A stretch of DNA of 20,229 nucleotides. Source: Muribaculaceae bacterium. Its GTDB lineage: Bacteria > Bacteroidota > Bacteroidia > Bacteroidales > Muribaculaceae. Of the stretch, positions 8,194 through 15,896 are shown piece after piece (the first letter of the stretch is position 1; every line of letters starts with the position of its first letter). Location of the stretch: NCBI GenBank assembly GCA_017545095.1, contig JAFYCU010000086.1, positions 1 through 20,229 of the forward strand, written 5' to 3'. A program made the translations under genes and the position numbers. The notes beneath the pieces were generated by a model that did not search any database, had not been told where the DNA came from, and saw nothing but the letters and a program-made list of their open reading frames with translations.

Positions 8194-9639
8194 TCACAGC
8201 GAGTTGAGCAGCTCGAGGCGGCCGTCGGCGATGAGCTTGAGCACCAACTCACCGAACAGGGTGTTCTGCCAGGCAAACCAGCGGCGGGTGTAGTTGTTGG
8301 GGTCGTCTTTGTGGAACGACTCGTGCATGTAGCCCGTGCCGGCGTCGGTGTTGAGCAGGGTGAGCAGGCACTGCCTAATCTCGGCCTCGTCGTGACTGGT
8401 GAATGCGCGCATCATGATGCTCATGGGCCAAATCATGTCCTTGCCCACGTGCGGGCCGCCAATGCCCTCACCGGCCGTGCCACGGAAAAAGTAGGGGTTG
8501 TCGTCGCTGAGCACAAAGCGGCGCGTGTTTTGGTACACGGGGTCGTCCATCGCCACGTCGCCCAGGTAGGGCATCGCCAGCAAGCTGGGCACGTTGGCAT
8601 CGTCCATTAGGTTCTGGCTGCCATAGCCGTCGATTTCGTAGGCATAGATGTCGCCATATTTGGGATGGTGTACCACTGCGTGTTGCCGCAAGGCTTGCTC
8701 CACCTCATCGGCCAGTGCTGTGCAGTCGTTGGCCAGCCCTTGGGCGTGGTTTACCTGGGTGAGGATGTGCGCGGCCTTGCGCAGCGAGGTCACCGCCATG
8801 AAGTTGCTCGGAATCAGAAACTGGAAGATGGTGGCGTCGTCGCTGGGACGGAAGGCCGATGCAATCAGTCCCACGGGACGCACCGGGTTGCCGTAGCCGC
8901 CGTTGCTGCGCGTGTCGGTACCCACGGCGGTGGTGCGCTGGAAACGGTAAGGGCCGCGGTCGTGCTTTTGCTGCTGCGCGGTGAACACCTCCAAGATGCG
9001 CTCCACGGCCGTGAGCCATGTGGCACCGAATACCGATGTGTCGCCCGTCGTGAGCCAGTATTCATAGGCTAGGCGCAGCGGATAGCACAGCGAGTCGATC
9101 TCATATTTGCGCTCATGCAATTCGGGAATCATCGTGGTGAGGTCGCTGCTCCAATAGCTGCCCGTGGGGCCGTTGTTGAAGGCGTTGGCATAGGGGTCGA
9201 GCACGATGCACCGCAGCTGGCGGTTGATGACCCCGGCGATGAGCTGCCGCAATTGCTCGTCGTCGCACGACAGCCGCACGTAGGGCCACACCTGGGCACC
9301 CGAGTCGCGCAGCCACATGGCGTGGATGTCGCCCGTGTAGACAAACGCGTCGGGCCGACCCTGTTCGTCGATGCAGAAGTGCACCGTGGTGTCGAGCGTG
9401 TTGGGGAAGCACTTGGCGAACATCTGCGCCAGCTTCTTGTTCTTGAGCAGCCGTTCCACGCGGGCAATCTCGCGCTCCACAGCTTGACTCACAAAGAGCC
9501 GTTCGCTGGGCAGCACGCGGTGGTCGACCGGGGTGGCGGCCTCCTGCGTGAAGTCGGTTTGCACTTGCCCTTGCGGCATGGCGCACAGCCACAGCCATCC
9601 AGCCGCCAGTGCGCACAGTGTGATGCTTTTCTTGTTCAT
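8194..9639 (-). CDS. GH125 exo-alpha-1,6-mannosidase
   Basis: This 481-residue protein has a signal peptide (MNKKSITLCALAAGWLWLCA), so it is exported. The family block is clear: TGDIHAMWLRDSGAQVWPY (102-120), NAFNNGPTGSYWSSDL (152-166), ERKYEIDSLCYPLRLAYEYW (176-195) and, late, GEGIGGPHVGKDMIWPMSI. GH125 enzymes (formerly DUF1237) release terminal alpha-1,6-linked mannose by an inverting, metal-independent reaction and act on N-glycans or yeast mannan. The acid and base are an Asp in the middle block and a Glu in the GEGIGGPH block by family analogy; I have not mapped residue numbers. It lies 32 nt downstream of the GH3 gene on the same strand and is probably co-transcribed with it. The length is slightly above the usual ~430-470 because of the signal peptide and linker. 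Confidence 0.94.
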   Translation of the reverse strand: MNKKSITLCALAAGWLWLCAMPQGQVQTDFTQEAATPVDHRVLPSERLFVSQAVEREIARVERLLKNKKLAQMFAKCFPNTLDTTVHFCIDEQGRPDAFVYTGDIHAMWLRDSGAQVWPYVRLSCDDEQLRQLIAGVINRQLRCIVLDPYANAFNNGPTGSYWSSDLTTMIPELHERKYEIDSLCYPLRLAYEYWLTTGDTSVFGATWLTAVERILEVFTAQQQKHDRGPYRFQRTTAVGTDTRSNGGYGNPVRPVGLIASAFRPSDDATIFQFLIPSNFMAVTSLRKAAHILTQVNHAQGLANDCTALADEVEQALRQHAVVHHPKYGDIYAYEIDGYGSQNLMDDANVPSLLAMPYLGDVAMDDPVYQNTRRFVLSDDNPYFFRGTAGEGIGGPHVGKDMIWPMSIMMRAFTSHDEAEIRQCLLTLLNTDAGTGYMHESFHKDDPNNYTRRWFAWQNTLFGELVLKLIADGRLELLNSL

Positions 9640-9671
9640 GGGGTGATGATATTTTGAAATGTGAGTGATGG

Positions 9672-12035
9672 TTATTTCACGTTGAGGGTGTGGGTGAGTC
9701 GAATGTCGGTGCTTGAAGCCCCCACCAGGATGTCAACCATGCCAGGCTCCACGGTCCATTGCATCTGTGCGTCCACAATGGCTAGGGCTTCGTGGTCGAG
9801 GTGAAGCGTGACTTGGCGCGTCTGCTCCGGGGCGAGGGTGACGCGGTCGAAAGCCTTGAGTTGCCGCTCGGGCTGCACCACCGATGACGTGTGGTGGCGC
9901 ACATACAGTTGCACCACCTCGTCGCCCTGGCGTGAACCATTGTTGGTGAGGCTGAACGAAGCGTCATAGCCGCCATCGGCAGCGGGTGTGACCCTGAGGT
10001 TGGCATATTCAAAGGTGGTGTAACTCAATCCGTAGCCAAATGGGTAGAGTGGGGTGGCGGGCATCTCCACATAGTCGTGTGCGCCGCTTGCCGGTCGGTT
10101 GTAATAAACTGGCAACTGCCCCGTGCTGCGCGGAACGCTCACGGGGAGCCGGCCAGCGGGATTATAGTCTCCGAAGAGCACATCGGCAATGGCGTTGCCG
10201 CCTTGTTCGCCGGGGTAGTAGGCGGTGAGCAGGGCGTCGGCATGGGCATCGGCCCACCGTTTGTCGAGCGGTCGCCCTTCGATATAGACCACCACCAGCG
10301 GTTTCCCCGTCAGCCTGAGTGCCTCGAGCAGCTCTTCCTGCCGCCCCAGCAGCGCGAGTGTGGCGCGGTCGAATCCTTCACCGCATTCGATGTCGCTCAC
10401 CACCGCTTGCTCAGCGCTGGCGGCACCCGTCTGTTCGTATGAGGTCCTGAAGTCGCGTGCCGACGAGCCGCCCACCACGGCCACCACCACATCGGCCTGG
10501 TGCGCGGCCTGGATGGCAGCTGCGATGTTGCTCGCGGCATTGTCGCGCACGGCGCAACCTTTGGCGTAGGTGCAATGTCCGTCGGGCAGCCTGCGCTGGA
10601 TGCCATTGAGCACGGTGATGACTTTGCCTTCGCGTTGTGGCGCGGTGTAGTCGCCCAGCTGGTTATAGACGTTGTGGGCATTGGGGCCCACCACCGCCAC
10701 TTTCATATCTGTGGAAAGCGGCAGAACACCGTTGTTTTTGAGTAGCGTTATCGATGCCTGCGCCATTTGTCGTGCGGTGGCAACAGCCGCCGAGTCGTTC
10801 ACACCAGTCTGAGCGGCGGTGGGGGAAACGAATGGGTTCTCAAACAAGCCCATCTCGAATTTCAGGCGCAGCACGCGTGCCACAGCGTGGTTGAGTGCGT
10901 CGCGACTCACGCGGCCGTCGTTCACCGCCTCGACGAGCAGCGCGTAGCAGTTGCCGCCCAGGTCCACATCCACGCCGGCTTTCAGCGCGGCAATGGCGGC
11001 ATCGAGCTTGCTGGCAGCGGCATGGTGGGTGTTGTGAATCACGTCGATGCTGTAGAGGTCGCTCATCACCAGGCCCTGGCCGAAGCCCCATTCCTCGCGC
11101 AGCACATCGGCGAGCAGGTGGCGATGGCTCGTGCAGGGCACGCCGTCGATGGTGTTGTAGGCCGTCATCACCGCGCGCGCCCCGGCATCGATGGCCTGGC
11201 GGAAGGGGGGCAGGAACTGTTGTTTCAGTTCGCGTGGTGTCACCATCGCGCGTGCGCCGTTCAGGCCGCCTTCGCTGGCTCCGTAGGCGATGAAATGCTT
11301 CAGAGTGGCTGCGGTGGCCAATGGCTCGTCCATGTGTCCGCTGCCCAGGCCGCGCACCAGAGCCGCTCCCAGCGTGCCGCTCAGGCAGGGGTCCTCGCCC
11401 AGCGTTTCCTCGGTGCGCGACCAGCGCGGGTCGCGGCACAGGTCCAGCACGGGGCCGTAGCTGAGGTGTGCGCCCTGCAGCCGCACCTCGCGGGCAATCA
11501 CAGCTCCCGCTTGCTGCATCAGCTGCGGCGACCATGTGGCCGCCATGCCCAACCCGGTGGGCATCACCGTGGCAACGATGGCCATGTGGCCGTGGGGGGC
11601 CTCCTCGGCAAGCAGCAGGGGAATGCCCAGGCGCGTGCTGTCGGTGGCAAACCGCTGCATGGCGTTGGCCGCGTGGGCGGCCAGGGCGGGATTCAGGCCG
11701 TTGGTGAGCGAGCGGCGCGTCCACGGGTCGGCGCGCATCACCGCCCAGTAGCTGCCCACGTGCCTGGTGCGCATCTGCTCGCGGAACGCTGCGCTTGTGG
11801 CCACGGAATAACTTTGGACCACATAGGAGTCCCAGCCCATCAGGCACACCAGCTGACCCACCTTCTCCTCCGCCGTCATGCGGCTCAGCAGGTCGTCGAT
11901 GCGTGTTTCCACAGGCAGCGAGGCATCGCGATAGGGCGGGAGAGAGCTGCTGGCCGCTGTCATGGCCACCAACCACAGCATCAGCACGACCGGCACGCGG
12001 CGCAAAACGAGTGAGATAGTGTGCGGGAAAAGCAT
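9672..12035 (-). CDS. GH3 beta-glycosidase (beta-glucosidase/xylosidase type)
   Basis: I start this 787-residue protein at the ATG at 12035. A signal peptide follows (MLFPHTISLVLRRVPVVLML, end near TAASS), and the open frame further upstream runs into the neighbouring ATPase gene. Domain order is standard for GH3. The N-terminal TIM barrel has GEDP (213-216), LKHFIAYG (245-252), YNTIDGVP (293-300) and the nucleophile region GLVMSD with Asp326. The second alpha/beta domain contains VAVVGGSSARDF, YYPGEQGG and NPAGRLPVS. The C-terminal FN3-like domain has TNNGSRQGDEVVQLYV. The enzyme would release terminal beta-linked glucose, xylose or a similar sugar with retention in the periplasm. Which sugar cannot be told from sequence. 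The GH125 gene behind it suggests work on a mixed glycan containing mannose. It begins 19 nt after the end of the AAA ATPase gene, and I see no separate promoter box in that gap. Confidence 0.93.
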   Translation of the reverse strand: MLFPHTISLVLRRVPVVLMLWLVAMTAASSSLPPYRDASLPVETRIDDLLSRMTAEEKVGQLVCLMGWDSYVVQSYSVATSAAFREQMRTRHVGSYWAVMRADPWTRRSLTNGLNPALAAHAANAMQRFATDSTRLGIPLLLAEEAPHGHMAIVATVMPTGLGMAATWSPQLMQQAGAVIAREVRLQGAHLSYGPVLDLCRDPRWSRTEETLGEDPCLSGTLGAALVRGLGSGHMDEPLATAATLKHFIAYGASEGGLNGARAMVTPRELKQQFLPPFRQAIDAGARAVMTAYNTIDGVPCTSHRHLLADVLREEWGFGQGLVMSDLYSIDVIHNTHHAAASKLDAAIAALKAGVDVDLGGNCYALLVEAVNDGRVSRDALNHAVARVLRLKFEMGLFENPFVSPTAAQTGVNDSAAVATARQMAQASITLLKNNGVLPLSTDMKVAVVGPNAHNVYNQLGDYTAPQREGKVITVLNGIQRRLPDGHCTYAKGCAVRDNAASNIAAAIQAAHQADVVVAVVGGSSARDFRTSYEQTGAASAEQAVVSDIECGEGFDRATLALLGRQEELLEALRLTGKPLVVVYIEGRPLDKRWADAHADALLTAYYPGEQGGNAIADVLFGDYNPAGRLPVSVPRSTGQLPVYYNRPASGAHDYVEMPATPLYPFGYGLSYTTFEYANLRVTPAADGGYDASFSLTNNGSRQGDEVVQLYVRHHTSSVVQPERQLKAFDRVTLAPEQTRQVTLHLDHEALAIVDAQMQWTVEPGMVDILVGASSTDIRLTHTLNVK

Positions 12036-12054
12036 AATAGAAAAATATTTGAAG

Positions 12055-13362
12055 TTAAAGCGTAGAGCGCAAAAAAGCTTCGACAGCATAGAGCGGGATG
12101 TTTTCCACCCAGCCTTGGTCGATGTGGGGGCGCATCGAGAAACGCAGCGCTTTGAGGTTGCGGCCGGCGTTGTCCACATTCACAAATTGCGACAGCGACT
12201 TGCTCTTCACGTTCACCTCGGCTTTCACCTCGACGGGCACCACACGCTCCTCGTGCTGGAAAAGAAAGTCTATTTCCATCGAGGAGTTGTCTTTTGAAAA
12301 ATAATAGGCGGCTGGCACACCTGTGGCAATCAGCTGCTGCAACACATAATTCTCGGTGAAAGCCCCTTTGAAGGTTGTGAACGCGTTCGTTCCCAGCAGG
12401 AGTGTCTTGGGCGATGCCTCGCACAGGCAAGCCAGCAAACCACAGTCGAGCAAGTAGAGTTTGAAAGCCGAGTAATCGGCGTAGAACTTCAGCGGAGCGG
12501 CAGTTTCCTTGACACGTTGCACAGCGCAAACCAGCCCCGCATCCACAAGCCATTGGATAGCCAACTCGAAGTCGGCAGCCCGGCCACCTTTTTTCACAGC
12601 GCCAAAAATGAATTTCTTGTTCTCGCGGGCCAGCTGGGCGGCGATGCTGTTCCACACCTGATGGATGCGTGTGACTTGCGACTGGGTGTGCTTGGAGATG
12701 TCACGCTCGTAGGCATCCAGAATCTCATGTTGCACCTCGCGCACACGGGTGGTGTCGCCTGTGGAGATAAACGTCTTTACCGCTTCGGGCATCCCTCCCA
12801 CAAAATAGTATTGGCGCAGGTGTTCCACAAGCAGTTCATCCATCGCGGCCATGCTTTCCCAGTTGCAGGCAAGCAATGTCTCGACGAGCCGTGGCCGGTC
12901 GCAGGCCCGCAAGTACTCCAGAAAAGTCATGGGATACATCCTCATGGTGGTCACCTTGCCCACGGGGTACGACTCACCCTGCCGCAGGGTGATGCCGAGC
13001 AGCGAACCGGCCACGGCCACGTGCAATGATGGCAAATCCTCGCAAAAATATTTCATAGCGGCGATGCCGTCGGGCACTTCCTGCACTTCGTCAAAAACCA
13101 ACAGCGTGGAACCCGGCTCGATTGTGGTTTCGTAGTAACGCTCCAGTTCGGTCACCATGCGGTGCACGTTCATGTCGCGGAATAGGGTGGCGGCAAATGG
13201 GTTCTTGTGGCAGTTCACATACACCATCGACTTGAACTCCTTGCGTCCCAGCTCCTTTAATATATATGTTTTTCCCACTTGGCGAGCCCCCAGCAAAACG
13301 AGTGGTTTGCGGTCGGCGCGGTTTTTCCACTTCACCAAAGCGGTGTAGATGTGTCGCTCCAT
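12055..13362 (-). CDS. AAA ATPase with DUF4143 C-terminal domain
   Basis: This 435-residue protein has an N-terminal AAA_14-type ATPase domain with Walker A GARQVGKT (25-32), Walker B LLVFDE (87-92) and the sensor-like VAVAGSLLG (115-122). The DUF4143 part covers about residues 200-430, with LRQYYFVGGMPEAV, the dispersed EIDFLFQ and VPVEVKAE. These acidic/Lys positions resemble a PD-(D/E)XK nuclease-like fold. Such proteins are numerous in Bacteroidales. Their role is not established; defence and mobile-element links have been suggested. All key ATPase residues are present, so it is probably functional. Its promoter sits within a tandem repeat array (13404-13530). The GH3 gene starts 19 nt after its stop, likely by chance of position. 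Confidence 0.92.
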   Translation of the reverse strand: MERHIYTALVKWKNRADRKPLVLLGARQVGKTYILKELGRKEFKSMVYVNCHKNPFAATLFRDMNVHRMVTELERYYETTIEPGSTLLVFDEVQEVPDGIAAMKYFCEDLPSLHVAVAGSLLGITLRQGESYPVGKVTTMRMYPMTFLEYLRACDRPRLVETLLACNWESMAAMDELLVEHLRQYYFVGGMPEAVKTFISTGDTTRVREVQHEILDAYERDISKHTQSQVTRIHQVWNSIAAQLARENKKFIFGAVKKGGRAADFELAIQWLVDAGLVCAVQRVKETAAPLKFYADYSAFKLYLLDCGLLACLCEASPKTLLLGTNAFTTFKGAFTENYVLQQLIATGVPAAYYFSKDNSSMEIDFLFQHEERVVPVEVKAEVNVKSKSLSQFVNVDNAGRNLKALRFSMRPHIDQGWVENIPLYAVEAFLRSTL

Positions 13363-13396
13363 CTTCTTGTGTTTTGATGCTTAATGAATTACGCTG

Positions 13397-13427
13397 CAAA
13401 ATTACAATTTTATGGGGGAATGTGCAA
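13397..13427 (-). promoter_or_regulatory. Bacteroidetes-type promoter of the AAA/DUF4143 gene
   Basis: On the minus strand TTG (13427-13425), a 20-nt spacer and TAATTTTG (13404-13397) fit the consensus. Transcription would start near 13390, leaving a leader of about 28 nt. The box and spacer overlap the first unit of the tandem repeat array, which suggests that the repeats may be operators. Confidence 0.6.
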
Positions 13428-13524
13428 GCAAAATCCACATTTTTAGGGGGGAATAATTGCACGAATCCACATTTTTATGAGGGAATAATTGGCGCGAGCC
13501 GCATTTTTATGGGGGAATAGTAGG
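13404..13524. repeat. Four imperfect tandem repeats of 32-33 bp
   Basis: Units start at 13404, 13437, 13469 and 13501. The shared core on the plus strand is close to ACATTTTTATGGGGGAATA, followed by a more variable stretch. The period is 33, 32 and 32 bp, about three helical turns. The first unit overlaps the -7/-33 region of the AAA ATPase promoter. There are no unique spacers between conserved repeats, so it is not a CRISPR array. Confidence 0.75.
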
Positions 13525-13675
13525 ACTGAAAAAGACATCGGCCCAAACATCATCCTTACGGCTTGCCACAGGAGACCACAGCTTGGTGGAAACACAATTT
13601 GATGGGGTTTAGGCAATTTGTCTTGCTCGGTGGGCAGAATTCTTTGCGGAGCTGGTTGCCACATGTAGTCGCGTT

Positions 13676-13868
13676 GTTCCTCGGCAGAGGAACACCAATC
13701 CGAAAGCCCCACATTGCCGAGCCAGCGGCTATGTGGGGATACCGATAACCCACACGGGCAACGTCTCACGACGTTGAATAGAACGTTTGTTTGCTGCTCG
13801 TTTTCCCCATATACGTTGCTGCGCTCCTTAATATGGGGCTTTCTGATTGGCGAACGTCTGCGACGTTC
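13676..13868. repeat. Composite inverted block of five palindromes (two inverted element copies)
   Basis: Five hairpins follow one another: GTTCCTC/GAGGAAC (13676-13693), CCCCACAT/ATGTGGGG (13707-13738), CAACGTC/GACGTTG (13759-13776), CCCCATAT/ATATGGGG (13805-13838) and GAACGTC/GACGTTC (13852-13868). The two outer halves are inverted copies of each other. On the plus strand the left half has CCAATCCGAAAG before its CCCC hairpin, and on the minus strand the right half has CCAATCAGAAAG. They converge on the shared CAACGTC hairpin. The gene-free stretch 13371-14057 consists of this block, the tandem repeats and sequence that I cannot assign. Confidence 0.7.
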
Positions 13869-13907
13869 TTTGCCTGCGGAGGTGGTCGCTTATCGGAGTT
13901 ATAATAC

Positions 13908-13928
13908 CAATGTTCCGCACTTTTGATA
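13908..13928. repeat. 21-bp direct repeat, copy 1
   Basis: This 21-bp stretch (core CAATGTTCC, then CACTTTTGATA) recurs in the same orientation at 15201-15221 with one mismatch. The two copies flank the truncated ATPase gene. Confidence 0.7.
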
Positions 13929-14057
13929 CACCTTCTTACTGGGGACAACTTCGCTATAGTTGCCTTTTTGAAACAGAAGTGGTTGTGCTTGTCTTGTCGA
14001 GCTATGGCCACTACGATGACAAGTAACCGCAGCGTGCGAAACATTGCTTTTGCGACC

Positions 14058-15032
14058 CTATCGCGTCGACAACAACATGGTTGACACAGCATAGAGCGGG
14101 TTGATGAAGATACTTTGCGTCGCATCGCCTTCCTGCTTTTGCAACAACGAGAAATTCTCGAGTGAGCAACGGTAGGCCTTTGAGAGGTGCTTGTATTTCA
14201 TGAACAGCCAGAGGCTTTTCATTTTTCCACTTATGTCTGCCTTGCACTCAATAGGCACCACTGTTGAGTCTTGGGCGATGAGATAATCGACCTCGGACGT
14301 GGAACCATTGGTGCTATTTTTCCAATAATACAAGTCGTGTTGCAGTCGCGGGCTGCTGTACTTGACCATTTCCCAGCCGAGGACAAGCTCAGCCATTCCA
14401 CCTTTGTTTACCAAGTCGGCAGCCGCACCGGCGAGAATGCTTTGGGTGATGGCGTGGGCCCCGCCCAAATCCAGGTCCATCACCCGCAGGAGCAGGCCGC
14501 TGTCGATAAAAAGGTACTTCCTGAACTTGTCGTTTACCTCGGCGCCGAGTGGCAGGCCATTGGCCGCTGTGCGGCTCACTCGCTTGACGAGGCCTGCATG
14601 CACAAGCATGGCGAGTGCCAACTTCACATCATCGGACCTGAAAGTGCCTTCCACTTTGCTATAGACGAACTTGCCACCCTGCTGCATGACCACACTTTGC
14701 AAAGTGTTGCGCAACAGTTCGGGCTTTAACCTACTCGCATATTTGGCAAAGTCATCGTAGTAGGACGAAAGGATGTCGTCCATCTCTTCCTGACATTGCG
14801 AGAAATCGTGCGTGGTCACCCATTTGGCCACGCTGGCAGGCATTCCGCCCACCATTAAGTATGTGCGGAATTGTTGCACCAGTTCGTTGTGCAGCATTTC
14901 GAGCAATGGATGTTGGCTGTCGGCGTTTCGTTTGGCCTCAACCCACTGCCACTTGCCTTGTGCCAAGAGGAACTCATCGAACGACATCGGGAACACATGA
15001 ATGGAGCGAATGCGACCCACACCGGGGAAATG
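14058..15032 (-). pseudogene. AAA ATPase/DUF4143 protein, N-terminal ATPase half missing
   Basis: About 320 residues of a second protein of the same broad family as the gene at 12055. The readable part begins at GVGRIRSIHVFPMSFDEFL, a point that in intact relatives lies just after the AAA domain. It continues through LMVGGMPASVAKWV, the DUF4143 body with YLFIDSGLLLRVMDLDLGG, and TSEVDYLIAQ with VVPIECKADI, to a natural C-terminus (YAVSTMLLSTR). A stop codon lies just upstream at 15033-15035. No Walker A or B is found there. Instead the sequence changes to unrelated repeat-like DNA. The frame is otherwise unbroken, so the loss is recent or the stub is still translated, for example from the GTG at 15020. 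It is not a frameshifted whole gene: I found no AAA half further upstream. Confidence 0.82.
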
Positions 15033-15200
15033 TCATCAGCAGGCATAAATGCCTCTGGAAGAGGCTACTTTGGCTGTGGCAGCCATTAGCTCCAGTGTGG
15101 CCTCCTACAGAGGCACTGCGATTGCTTGCCCCATCCCCTGGGCCGCCGCTGCGCGCTGACCGAGGGTTACTCAGATTTTGCCCTGCCGGGCAAGCATAGT
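15033..15200. other. Non-coding, repeat-like DNA beyond the ATPase break
   Basis: This holds no gene that I can support. It contains a hairpin TTGCCC/GGGCAA with loop TGCC (15178-15193) and G+C-rich sequence (GGGCCGCCGCTGCGCGCTGA) that resembles dispersed Bacteroidales repeats. It is joined directly to the broken end of the ATPase gene. Confidence 0.4.
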
Positions 15201-15221
15201 CAATGTTCCACACTTTTGATA
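15201..15221. repeat. 21-bp direct repeat, copy 2
   Basis: Same orientation as 13908-13928, with 20 of 21 bases the same. The copies are 1,293 bp apart and bracket the truncated ATPase gene together with repeat-like DNA. Confidence 0.7.
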
Positions 15222-15265
15222 GATCTTCGACAATCGAGACAATGGGTGGAAAATGTGAATCTCAT

Positions 15266-15314
15266 GAATTTGGCGAATTTAACCAATTGATTATTAGCGA
15301 AATTCGCAAAATTC
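15266..15314. repeat. 15-bp inverted repeat in A+T-rich DNA
   Basis: The arms GAATTTGGCGAATTT (15266-15280) and AAATTCGCAAAATTC (15300-15314) pair with one mismatch around a 19-nt loop. The gene-free stretch 15222-15511 otherwise holds only low-complexity, A/T-rich sequence with no convincing gene. Confidence 0.6.
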
Positions 15315-15511
15315 GTTTAATTTGCATTAAGGATTCCGAGGCAACCGTCTGTCATGTTCTCATTGTGTGTGAGGTTGTGACGCTTGCTTCGGTGTCATCG
15401 TTTACTCATCTGTCGTTACTTGTTTACTCGTGTATGTATGAATCTTTTGTGCCTTTTAGTCTAAAAAACACCCATTCCAAACGCCACAGAGCGCATTTTT
15501 TGCCCAAAACG

Positions 15512-15542
15512 TTTGCGGATTCAAAAATAATGCGTACCTTTG
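15512..15542 (+). promoter_or_regulatory. Bacteroidetes-type promoter for the structured RNA and probably the peptide operon
   Basis: TTTG (15512-15515), a 19-nt spacer and TACCTTTG (15535-15542) are a complete match to TTTG-N19-TAnnTTTG. Transcription would start near 15549, exactly where the 5' hairpin of the structured region begins. I found no other well-placed TAnnTTTG box between here and the first small gene at 15897. This is the best candidate promoter for the whole operon. Confidence 0.7.
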
Positions 15543-15547
15543 TCGCC

Positions 15548-15845
15548 GACCAGTTAGCCCACGTGGGCTGGCGGGTCAACATTTTGGCAAAAGGACGTTA
15601 CTACGACGTTTATCTTCGGCCATCAAATCTCGCAAGTTTGACACGTCTCCGAAGGTACGGCAACGGCAACGTCCATGTCGGGTATATTATACCTGTGCAT
15701 TGCATCCGAGAGGAAGCGATGTGCGATGATGTATAATATAGCACGGCGTGGGCTAACTGCGTTGCTTATCCTGGGGAAGGGCAATGCGAAGGCCTGAAGG
15801 CGGGGTAAGCTGACAAGTACAGCAACCCACGTCTTTTCTTTTTAT
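15548..15845 (+). ncRNA. Putative structured RNA or attenuator leader, about 300 nt
   Basis: Several strong pairings are visible. (1) A 5' hairpin 15548-15577 has stem AGCCC/GGGCT, loop ACGT, extended by seven more pairs around one mismatch. (2) The same 5' strand CAGTTAGCCCACG (15551-15563) is perfectly complementary, over 13 nt, to CGTGGGCTAACTG (15747-15759). (3) A long central hairpin 15683-15740 has outer stem TATATTATAC/GTATAATATA and an inner stem GTGCATTGC/GCGATGTGC, then TCC-GAGA-GGA with a GNRA tetraloop. (4) CGTGGG (15747-15752) can also pair with CCCACG (15826-15831), just before the T-rich tract 15832-15843. Pairings 1 and 2 exclude each other, as do 2 and 4, as in an attenuator or riboswitch. 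It could also be an independent small RNA. I recognise no known RNA family. Confidence 0.6.
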
Positions 15846-15896
15846 ATAAACGCCAAATCTGGGGGTGCTATAGGCAAAACATAAATCATCATACAA

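Noticed and set aside
12036..12179. Upstream extension of the GH3 gene into the ATPase gene
   Set aside because: It overlaps the real 3' end of the AAA/DUF4143 gene, and the signal peptide begins at the ATG at 12035.
13404..13524. CRISPR array
   Set aside because: There are only four imperfect units with drifting sequence throughout, no unique spacers of constant length, and no cas genes in the window.
13443..13769. A 108-codon minus-strand frame in the repeat-rich region
   Set aside because: It reads through the tandem repeats and palindromes, and no domain is recognisable. It is repeat sequence read as protein.
15695..15724. Resemblance of UCC-GAGA-GGAAGC to the SRP RNA tip
   Set aside because: The conserved 5' strand of the SRP loop (GUCAGG before UCC) is missing, and here the strands pair almost fully. 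I take it as a plain GNRA hairpin.
15203..15736. A 177-codon open frame across the direct repeat, promoter and structured RNA
   Set aside because: It has no recognisable domain, crosses the promoter at 15512-15542 and both arms of strong hairpins, and starts inside the 21-bp repeat.
15548..15845. Retron non-coding RNA
   Set aside because: Long-range complementary arms are present, but no reverse transcriptase is encoded anywhere in the window.
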